A stretch of DNA of 64,000 bases, taken from contig JBJXEH010000065.1 of NCBI GenBank assembly GCA_046153995.1, forward strand, positions 1-64,000, read 5' to 3'. Origin of the DNA: SZUA-430 sp046153995 (GTDB lineage: Bacteria; Pseudomonadota; Alphaproteobacteria; Micropepsales; Micropepsaceae). Below the pieces are notes generated by a model. It saw nothing but the letters and a program-made list of their open reading frames with translations. It made no database searches and was not told the origin of the DNA. The translations under genes were made by a program, and so were the position numbers. Every line of letters begins with the position of its first letter. The stretch's first letter is position 1. Of the stretch, positions 57,704 to 64,000 are shown in pieces.

Positions 57704-59722
57704 TCACGGCGTGACGACCGGGAAGTTCGAGTTCACAGGGTCGATCATGCCTACCAGATCGGCGTAGGTGCTGGCATTGCCGGTGGACTTGATCGCGCCC
57801 GTTGTTGTTTTGAGGGTCAGTGGCACGCCCGCGAGCAACGTCTCCAACATGTCGGATCGCTTCATCGTCACCGTCGCGTCCGCCTCGTCGTCGCGCACCC
57901 CCTCTTCGTGGATCAAGACTGAGTTGGCGACGGAGATCAGGTGCGTTTCGTTCAGGTCGCTCAAGACCACGTTGATCTTCAGCGTCTTTCCAGCAGCCTT
58001 TTCCGGGTTGAGCCGGACCGCCGCGAAGTCGAGCATCATTGTGGTCGAGGTCGCGCGGATCAGTGACAGACTGATGCGCTGGAGTCCCGTATCAATGATG
58101 CCATGGCGTAGTTCTTGAGCGCCCGTCAGATAGATATTGCGCCAGGTGCCCGCTTCCGCGCGGTAGCCGAGCTGCGTGTAGATGTCGGCTAGCATGGCCT
58201 TTGCCTTGGCATTGCCGGCATCTGCAAAAATCACATGATTCAGCAACATGGCGGCCCAGCGGTACTCGCCCGCCTTCTGCGCGGTGCCCGCTTTGGCGAT
58301 CACTGCGTCAGCGCCGCCCATGGCTTGGATGTAGTTCGTCGCTGCGGCGACCGGCGGTAACGCGTTCAGCGAAGCCGGGTTCGCATCGTACCAGCCCATG
58401 TAGCGCTGATAGACGGCTTTAGAGTTGTGACTCATCGTGCCGTAGTAGCCGCGATTGTACCATTCCTGCGCCAGCACCGTCGGCAGTTCCAGCTGCTCCG
58501 CGATCTCGATGCCCGTGAGACCGTTGTTCATGAGGCGGACTGTTTGGTCGTGCAGATATTTGTAAGCGTCGCGGTGCTTCGACAGATAGTCGTTGATCAC
58601 GCCGGTGCCGAAACGCGGAATGCCGTGCGCCGCGAACATCACGTCGCTTTTGCCCGCGTAGAGGCGGATCGATTCGGTTAGGTAATCCGCCCAAGCCTTC
58701 GCGTCGCGGACCAGCGCGCCGCGCGCGGGAAGGATGTTGTGCATGTTGGCGTTCGCGTTCTCCGCCATGAAGACGGCGCGCATCTGCGGCAGGTAGAAGT
58801 TCATCTCCGCCGGCGCTTCGGTGCCCGGCGTGACTTGAAACGTCAGGGTGACGCCGTCGATCGTCATCTCCTGGCCGGTCTTGGCGATGATGTCGGTCGG
58901 GGCGATCAGCGAGATCGACCCTGTCGAGAGGCCCGGCCCCAGGCCCGACGTCATCTCGCCTTCGGGCCCGCGGTTCAGCGTGATGCCGAATTGGAAGCGC
59001 GCGCGGCGCGTCATGGCGGGGCCGGCGATGATGTTCTCGGAGACGGTATGCTCCATGAAACCCTCGGGCGCGATGATCTTGGTACGGCCCGCCTTCACAT
59101 CCGCTTCAGTCGTGATGCCCGCGACGCCGCCGAAGTGGTCGCCATGGCTGTGCGAATAGATGACGGCGACAACCGGCCTGTCACCGATGTGTTTCTTGAC
59201 GAGGCCGAGGGCGGCTTTCGCGACCTCCGCCGTCGTCAGTGGATCGACGACGATATAGCCGTTGTCCGTCACGATGAACGAGACGGTCGAGACGTCGAAG
59301 CCGCGCACCTGATAGATGCGGTCTGAGACCTTGAAGAGGCCGTGTTTGGTGATCAGTTGCGCCTGGCGCCAGAGGCTGGGGTTCGCGCTCTCCGGCGCGT
59401 CGCCTTTCAGGAAGTCGTAAGACGACACATCGAACGCGAGCTTACCCGCCTCGTCCGTAATTTTCGGGTTGTCGAGCGTTGCGATGAAGCCGCGCGCCGC
59501 GAAGTCGAAGTCCTGTTTGTTTGCGAACGGCAACTCCTTCAGTATCTTCTCGCGCACTTCTTTCGTCGACGTAGTCGCTTCGGCGACGACCTCCTTGGGG
59601 ATGCTGGGGGCCGGCGCGCCGAGCAGCATCGGCAGCACGCCGCGGAACATGTAAGCGAAGCCGACGAGGAGCAGGGCCGTGGCGGCGATGCCGATCGCCA
59701 ATCCGCGTAAGAACGAACTCAT
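57704..59722 (-). CDS. Alkylsulfatase of the metallo-beta-lactamase fold (SdsA/BDS1-like)
   Basis: A 672-residue zinc hydrolase that releases sulfate from alkyl sulfates. Signal or anchor at the N-terminus (LRGLAIGIAATALLLVGFAYMF). The metal motif VIYSHSHGDHFGG is the family's HxHxDH; further ligands are expected in LPARGALVRD and MFAAHGIPRFG segments. After the catalytic domain comes the helical dimerisation domain (IEIAEQLELPTVLAQEWYNRGYYGTMSHNSKAVYQRYMGWYDANP) and then the SCP2-like lipid-binding C-terminal domain starting near residue 540. All three parts are present at normal size. It is monocistronic and divergent from the DUF3089 hydrolase. Confidence 0.92.
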   Translation of the reverse strand: MSSFLRGLAIGIAATALLLVGFAYMFRGVLPMLLGAPAPSIPKEVVAEATTSTKEVREKILKELPFANKQDFDFAARGFIATLDNPKITDEAGKLAFDVSSYDFLKGDAPESANPSLWRQAQLITKHGLFKVSDRIYQVRGFDVSTVSFIVTDNGYIVVDPLTTAEVAKAALGLVKKHIGDRPVVAVIYSHSHGDHFGGVAGITTEADVKAGRTKIIAPEGFMEHTVSENIIAGPAMTRRARFQFGITLNRGPEGEMTSGLGPGLSTGSISLIAPTDIIAKTGQEMTIDGVTLTFQVTPGTEAPAEMNFYLPQMRAVFMAENANANMHNILPARGALVRDAKAWADYLTESIRLYAGKSDVMFAAHGIPRFGTGVINDYLSKHRDAYKYLHDQTVRLMNNGLTGIEIAEQLELPTVLAQEWYNRGYYGTMSHNSKAVYQRYMGWYDANPASLNALPPVAAATNYIQAMGGADAVIAKAGTAQKAGEYRWAAMLLNHVIFADAGNAKAKAMLADIYTQLGYRAEAGTWRNIYLTGAQELRHGIIDTGLQRISLSLIRATSTTMMLDFAAVRLNPEKAAGKTLKINVVLSDLNETHLISVANSVLIHEEGVRDDEADATVTMKRSDMLETLLAGVPLTLKTTTGAIKSTGNASTYADLVGMIDPVNSNFPVVTP

Positions 59723-59861
59723 GTTTCTTCCCTCAGGTGCATTGTTTTAGGGAGGCTAGCCGAGCGTCGGCGGTTGGGGCAAATGGCCCGCCTGCGACGC
59801 TACGGCGCCAGCCTGCTTAGGGATGGTCGCTTAGGCTGAACGAAACTTGTCGAGGTGGATC

Positions 59862-61010
59862 GTGCTGCGTCTTCTCAAATGGTTGTTTGCGTTGGCCTTA
59901 CTTATTGGCGGGGCAGGGGCCGCGGTCTATCTCACCGGCAACACGCTGACCGTGATCGGATGGCTTTGGGGGCCGAAGCACGGGTGGGATTTGTCCTTAA
60001 AAGCCCCCGCACTGGACTACCGCCAAGCGTCGTCGTGGGCGGCTTGGCCGGGCCGCGAGAGCGGGGCGCTCTATACGCCGCGCGGTGTGTTCGTTCCCGA
60101 TGGCGCCAAGGCCGTCGATGTCTTCTTCATTCACCCGACTGGCTTCCTCAACGGCGCCGAGTGGAACTCGCCGATGAACCCGCAGAGCCGGACGGAAGAG
60201 AATACGAAGTGGATGATGGCGAACCAGGCGAGTGCCTTCAACGGCTGCTGCAACGTCTATGCGCCACGCTATCGCGAAGCTTCGATCTTCCGCTATTGGA
60301 CGGCGCCAGAAGACATCGCACAGAAGACGATGGACTTCGCCTACGCCGATGTCGTTCGCGCGTTCGAGTACTACATGGCGAACGAGAACAAGGGTCGGCC
60401 GTTCATCATCGCGAGCCACAGTCAGGGGACATCGCACGCGCTCCGCCTGGTTCAGGAAAAGATCGACGGCACAAACTTGGAGGCGAGCATGATCGCCGCC
60501 TATGTGATCGGCAGCCGCGTCACCAACGCCGAAGCGAACGCGCTGAAATCGGTGAAGGTGTGCGATAGCCCGACCCAAACGGATTGCATCGTGCATTGGG
60601 CGACGTTCGGCGAAGGCACCAAAGTACCGCCGGAGATGAGCGATCTCGTGTGCGTGAACCCGCTGACCTGGCGCCGCGACGGGGTGCGCGCGGAGGCGGC
60701 GATGCACCAAGGCGGCGTCGCGGCGAGCGGCAAGTTCTCGATGCAGGTTTGGGGCGACGATTCCCCGCAAGGCGTCGTGTTCGAACCGCTTGGCCCGCCG
60801 TTGCCGAAACTGACGTGGGCTGAGTGCAAAGACGGCATCTTGTGGGCTGCCGACCAGTCGAAGACACCGTTGGGGCGGCTCTCGCTGCGGGGGAACTACC
60901 ACGGGCTCGACTATCCGTTGTTCCACATGGACATCCGCAAGAACGTGGCGGACCGCGTTGCGGCGTACCAGCAACGCGGCCCGGCGGGTGGACCGGGACC
61001 CGCGAAGTAG
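59862..61010 (+). CDS. DUF3089 alpha/beta hydrolase-like membrane-anchored protein
   Basis: A protein of about 382 residues with an N-terminal membrane anchor (LLKWLFALALLIGGAGAAVYLTG). The fold matches DUF3089: VDVFFIHPTGFLNGAEWNSPM, then CCNVYAPRYREASIF and the nucleophile motif IIASHSQGTSHALRL, with a late His in GNYHGLDYPLFHMDI. A lipase- or esterase-like activity in the periplasm is expected. GTG 59862 is preferred because GAGG lies seven bases upstream; TTG 59847 would add five residues. It diverges from the alkylsulfatase, and its stop codon abuts that of rsgA. Confidence 0.82.
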   Translation: MLRLLKWLFALALLIGGAGAAVYLTGNTLTVIGWLWGPKHGWDLSLKAPALDYRQASSWAAWPGRESGALYTPRGVFVPDGAKAVDVFFIHPTGFLNGAEWNSPMNPQSRTEENTKWMMANQASAFNGCCNVYAPRYREASIFRYWTAPEDIAQKTMDFAYADVVRAFEYYMANENKGRPFIIASHSQGTSHALRLVQEKIDGTNLEASMIAAYVIGSRVTNAEANALKSVKVCDSPTQTDCIVHWATFGEGTKVPPEMSDLVCVNPLTWRRDGVRAEAAMHQGGVAASGKFSMQVWGDDSPQGVVFEPLGPPLPKLTWAECKDGILWAADQSKTPLGRLSLRGNYHGLDYPLFHMDIRKNVADRVAAYQQRGPAGGPGPAK

Positions 61011-62048
61011 TCACCATTCGCGGTGCTTTAGCTTCTGGGTGTAGGCGTTCTTCTGCATGCGCCCGAAGCGTTGATTGCGGGCGTGCGCTTTGGCGATACT
61101 TTCGCCAGTGCGGGCACCTTCGCGCTGTAGTTTCTGATAGCGCTTCAGCCGCTCAGTATCGAGCGTACCGGACGCGATCGCCGCCTGAATCGCGCAACCC
61201 GGTTCGCTGACGTGCGCGCAGTCGCTAAAGCGGCAAGCCGACGCAAGTTCGGCGACATCGGGGAACACCTCGTCAAGCCCTTCGGCCACATCCATAATTT
61301 GCAGTTCACGCATGCCGGGCGTGTCCATCAGCCAGGCGCCGCCCGGCAGACGGTGAAGCGAGCGCCCCGACGTCGTATGGCGCCCGCGGGAGTCGTCTTC
61401 GCGGATGTCTTGAGTTTGCTGCACGGAGGTGCCGCTGACGCTGTTGACGATCGTCGATTTGCCGACGCCCGACGATCCGACCAGCGCCAATGTTTGGCCC
61501 CGCGTGAACCAAGGTTGAAGGCAGGCGAGGGCGTCGTCGCTTCGTGCGTCGAATGCCTCGACGACGAGACCGGGCATCAGCTGCCTGGCTTCGGCGGCGT
61601 AGCGCGCCGTGTCTTCGACCAAGTCGACCTTGGTGATCACCACAAGCGGCATCACGCCGGCTTCGGCGGCAAGCGCCAGATAGCGCTCCAGACGTGGCGT
61701 GTTGAAGTCCTGGTTCGCAGACGTCACTAGGATCAGCGTATCCACGTTGGCCGCGAGCAATTGGGTGCTGCGGCCGGTGCCGGCGGCTTTGCGTTTCAAG
61801 AGGCTTCGCCGTTCCAGCACACGCACGGCCCGCGGCGCGCCTGCTTCGACGAGCAGCCAATCGCCGACGGTTGCAACGTCTTCCTTTTCACCGATGAGCG
61901 GCGTGACGCGGCCTTCAAATTCGGGACCCGCGACTTCTAAGGAATCGCGATGCACCGCCAACACACGGACAGGCCGCGTCGCGCTCCGCTCCTCATCGGC
62001 GATCTGGCTTTCGAAATGCGTGTTCCAACCGTAGTCTTTAAGTGTCAT
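61011..62048 (-). CDS. rsgA: Ribosome small-subunit-dependent GTPase RsgA
   Basis: Circularly permuted GTPase of about 345 residues that assists late 30S subunit maturation. Layout: OB fold (RVLAVHRDSLEVAGPEFEGRVTP), G4 (VITKVDLVED), G5, G1 (LVGSSGVGKSTIVNSVSG), G2 (RGRHTTSGRSLHRL), G3 (LMDTPGMRELQI), and the zinc knuckle CRFSDCAHVSEPGC. All GTPase motifs are present. ATG 62048 gives the family-like start TLKDYGWN, but a perfect 18-bp hairpin occupies the place of its ribosome binding site; GTG 62084, with GGAA upstream, is an alternative that adds twelve residues. A 17-codon leader peptide gene lies 139 bases upstream. Confidence 0.93.
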   Translation of the reverse strand: MTLKDYGWNTHFESQIADEERSATRPVRVLAVHRDSLEVAGPEFEGRVTPLIGEKEDVATVGDWLLVEAGAPRAVRVLERRSLLKRKAAGTGRSTQLLAANVDTLILVTSANQDFNTPRLERYLALAAEAGVMPLVVITKVDLVEDTARYAAEARQLMPGLVVEAFDARSDDALACLQPWFTRGQTLALVGSSGVGKSTIVNSVSGTSVQQTQDIREDDSRGRHTTSGRSLHRLPGGAWLMDTPGMRELQIMDVAEGLDEVFPDVAELASACRFSDCAHVSEPGCAIQAAIASGTLDTERLKRYQKLQREGARTGESIAKAHARNQRFGRMQKNAYTQKLKHREW

Positions 62049-62049
62049 G

Positions 62050-62067
62050 CGATCCGCGTGCGGATCG
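62050..62067. other. Hairpin directly upstream of the rsgA ATG
   Basis: CGATCCGCGTGCGGATCG is a palindrome with an 8-base stem and 2-base loop. On the minus strand it ends one base before the ATG at 62048 and so covers the Shine-Dalgarno position. Confidence 0.7.
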
Positions 62068-62187
62068 GGGTTCTTGCTTGTCACAGCGATATGTTCCGGT
62101 ACCGGGCAAGTGGCCCGCGTGAATGGCTTGAGCGCGCAGACGCGCACTCGACGAAACGAATAGGGCTGAGACGGGAAGAAGGCGCCT

Positions 62188-62241
62188 TCAGGCGCAGATC
62201 GTCACGCGGTCAGCCCGCGGGGACACAACGGCATTGGGCAT
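62188..62241 (-). CDS. Candidate 17-aa leader peptide upstream of rsgA
   Basis: The frame encodes MPNAVVSPRADRVTICA. A near-perfect Shine-Dalgarno AAGGAG (62253-62248) lies six bases before the ATG, and a promoter-like TTGCCA-N17-TAACTT is correctly spaced upstream. The stop codon UGA falls in the tetraloop of a GCGCC/GGCGC hairpin (62195-62191 with 62186-62182) followed by the pyrimidine run CUUCUUCCC. This arrangement, a strong translated mini-frame ending inside a terminator-like stem, is typical of attenuation leaders. The regulated gene would be rsgA, 139 bases downstream. The signal sensed is unknown. Confidence 0.5.
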   Translation of the reverse strand: MPNAVVSPRADRVTICA

Positions 62242-62492
62242 ATGTCTCTCCTTCGGTTGACGAGCTGCGATTTGCCCAAGTTAGGCCGAAGTGGGGGCTA
62301 TGGCAAGCAGGTAACTTCACGGCTGTACGACAATCGCGTAACGCAAGTGACGGCCGCCGCACGGCGCCATGCATCCGCCGCAATCGCTGCAACAACGTCA
62401 AATTCGCAGCTTAATCGCGTCGTTATCGGCGCGCATCTCTGACCCTCGCGAACGGCATTTTGGACCAGCCGTTCAGCTGAGGGATTTTCAAC
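62242..62492. other. Divergent intergenic region
   Basis: Besides the minus-strand promoter at 62278-62306, this stretch must hold the promoter of the plus-strand VIT/vWA gene. I see no further gene or repeat. A GAGGGA lies a few bases before the VIT/vWA ATG. Confidence 0.4.
62278..62306 (-). promoter_or_regulatory. Sigma-70-like promoter for the leader peptide and rsgA
   Basis: On the minus strand TTGCCA (62306-62301) and TAACTT (62283-62278) are separated by exactly 17 bases. The expected start of transcription, about 62271, would give a 30-base leader before the peptide's ATG. Confidence 0.55.
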
Positions 62493-64000
62493 ATGAAACC
62501 GTATCTGCTCTCGCGCGGGAGCCCTTGGGGCTCGCCGCTTATGCTGTTGCGCGCAAGTCTAATTTCAAGCGCAGCTATCTTGACCGCAATTGCCGTTGGA
62601 CCGGCCAGCCTCGCCCAACCGGCTCCGGCCGTGCAGCCTGAACCCGCCGTGCTAGTCACCCCCGACGACATGCACACCGGCGCGCTGCTGCTGAAGACGA
62701 CCGAAGGCGGCAAGTTCTTGGAGGCGCCACGCCTCAAGACCGACGTCGCCATCACCATCACCGGCCCGACGGCGCGCGCCGTCATAACCCAGCGCTTTGA
62801 GAACCCGTCCGACAAATGGGTCGAAGGCGTCTACGTTTATCCGATGCCTCAGAACGCTGCCGTCGACACGCTGAAGATGCAGGTTGGCGACAAGTTCCTG
62901 GAAGGCAAGGTGAAGGAGCGCGTCGAGGCCCGCCAGATCTACGAGAAGGCCGCCGCCGAAGGCTACAAGGCGTCGCTGATCGAACAACAGCGTCCGAACA
63001 TCTTCACGAACTCGGTCGCCAATATCGGGCCGCGCGAAACAATCGTCGTGCAGATCGAATACCAAGAAGCCGTCCGGCTCGACGGCGACAAGTTTCAGTT
63101 GCGCGTGCCTCTGGTGGTGGGGCCGCGTTACATACCTAAGAGTGGCGAGCCGTTGCTCGTCGGCTACACGGACGACGCCGTGATCGCGGCGACGAATACC
63201 GTCGTCAAAGACGCAGACAAGATCACGCCGCCGGTGATCCATCCGAAGTTCGGGAAGATCAACCCGGTGTCGCTAAGCGTGAAGCTCAAAGCGGGTGTCT
63301 CGCTCGCCGCGATCGAGAGCGCGTATCACATAGCGAAAATCGAGCGGCCCGACGCGCAATCGGCAAACATCTCGATCGACGGCAACGTGCCCGCGGATCG
63401 GGATTTCGTTCTGAACTGGAAGGTGGCGGCGAATGCCATGCCGCAAGCGACGTTGTTCCGCGAGACGATTGGTACGGACAACTACTACCTCGCGATGATC
63501 GTACCGCCCGCCGGCACCACGAAGGTGCGTCAGCCGCGCGAGGCGATCTTTGTGATCGATAACTCCGGCTCGATGGCCGGCGAATCGATGCGTCAGGCGA
63601 AGGCGGCGTTGATCTTGGGACTTTCGAAACTGAAACCCGAGGACAAGTTCAACGTCATCCGCTTCGACGACACGTTCGACGTGCTGTTCAAGACGGCCGT
63701 ACCTGCGAACGAGACGAACCTGAAGGTCGCGACGAACTTCGTGAGCGGCTTGGACGCGAACGGCGGCACGGAAATCTACGCCGCGCTGCAGGCGGCACTC
63801 GCCGACCTCACGCCCACGGATACGTCACGCTTGCGCCAGGTGATCTTCCTGACCGACGGCGCGGTCGGCAACGAAGACCAGGTGCTGGCCGAGATCAACA
63901 AGTCACTCGGCCGGTCGCGCCTCTTCACCGTCGGCATCGGTTCGGCGCCGAACTCGTTCTTGATGGAGCATATCGCGGGTCAAGGCCGCGGTACGTTCAC
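62493..64000 (+). CDS. VIT and von Willebrand factor A domain protein (3' end outside window)
   Basis: The frame runs from ATG 62493 to the window end without a stop (502 codons). After a signal peptide (LISSAAILTAIAVGPASLAQ) comes a VIT domain, recognisable by ITQRFENPSDKWVEGVYVYPMP, DKFLEGKVKERVEARQIYEKA and QQRPNIFTNSVANIGPRE. The von Willebrand A domain starts near residue 350 with FVIDNSGSMAGES, the DxSxS metal-ion site, and continues through ANGGTEIYAAL and FLTDGAVGNE. This order is that of marine-proteobacterial sortase-target proteins, which have a C-terminal sorting signal and a sortase gene downstream; neither can be checked here. GAGGGA lies upstream of the start. Confidence 0.88.
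   Translation, partial: MKPYLLSRGSPWGSPLMLLRASLISSAAILTAIAVGPASLAQPAPAVQPEPAVLVTPDDMHTGALLLKTTEGGKFLEAPRLKTDVAITITGPTARAVITQRFENPSDKWVEGVYVYPMPQNAAVDTLKMQVGDKFLEGKVKERVEARQIYEKAAAEGYKASLIEQQRPNIFTNSVANIGPRETIVVQIEYQEAVRLDGDKFQLRVPLVVGPRYIPKSGEPLLVGYTDDAVIAATNTVVKDADKITPPVIHPKFGKINPVSLSVKLKAGVSLAAIESAYHIAKIERPDAQSANISIDGNVPADRDFVLNWKVAANAMPQATLFRETIGTDNYYLAMIVPPAGTTKVRQPREAIFVIDNSGSMAGESMRQAKAALILGLSKLKPEDKFNVIRFDDTFDVLFKTAVPANETNLKVATNFVSGLDANGGTEIYAALQAALADLTPTDTSRLRQVIFLTDGAVGNEDQVLAEINKSLGRSRLFTVGIGSAPNSFLMEHIAGQGRGTF

Overview
The window is a chromosomal stretch of a GC-rich Gram-negative bacterium, almost certainly an alphaproteobacterium. Indications are a SUF operon with sufT and sufA, a PleC/DivJ-like histidine kinase, an S46 dipeptidyl peptidase, a GPH-type transporter beside a CFA-synthase cluster, and many ATGA-coupled operons. 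I see no phage, insertion sequence, CRISPR array or rRNA. The order and genus cannot be fixed from sequence inspection alone.

Layout. 1-1904: end of a suf operon (sufS, sufT, sufA) plus a TfoX-N protein. 1910-7225: a cytochrome-like secreted protein, tRNA-Ser(UGA) with flanking repeats, a LuxR-type regulator, two tandem secreted paralogues and an outer-membrane beta-barrel protein. 7378-18907: a SCO1-like copper chaperone followed by a twelve-gene type II secretion operon (F-H-I-J-L-M-C/N-D-K-O-E-G), most genes overlapping by a few bases. 18990-23359: CFA-synthase-like methyltransferase, chalcone-isomerase-like protein, flavin amine oxidase and GPH transporter, resembling a membrane-lipid modification cluster. 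23361-28522: an S46 dipeptidyl peptidase and, upstream of it, a remarkable single protein joining a circularly permuted ATP-grasp ligase to an M32 carboxypeptidase. 28674-35251: paraoxonase-like lactonase, small hydrolase, MurJ, two membrane proteins, a candidate small RNA with terminator, and a ThDP enzyme.

35396-41876: an unknown membrane-anchored protein, the methionine-salvage operon mtnB-mtnD-mtnC, a membrane-tethered PotD-like polyamine-binding protein, a DPAA-repeat protein with the same N-terminal anchor, and a glutamine-synthetase-like protein that lacks canonical catalytic residues. 41873-48601: sensor histidine kinase, PepN, a PEP-mutase/isocitrate-lyase family enzyme and a conserved hypothetical whose ribosome binding site lies in a hairpin. 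48681-53573: RND efflux pump with its adaptor, divergent from a MarR regulator across an 11-bp inverted-repeat operator. 53618-64000: two acyl-CoA dehydrogenases, small hypotheticals, pyroglutamyl peptidase, an alkylsulfatase, a DUF3089 hydrolase, RsgA with an upstream 17-codon leader peptide, and the start of a VIT/von Willebrand A protein cut by the window end.

The most unusual items are the ATP-grasp/M32 fusion, the leader-peptide unit upstream of rsgA, the candidate C-rich-loop small RNA near 33.6 kb, and the tethered PotD / DPAA-repeat / pseudo-glutamine-synthetase locus. Convergent genes here repeatedly share or abut their stop codons with no terminator between them.
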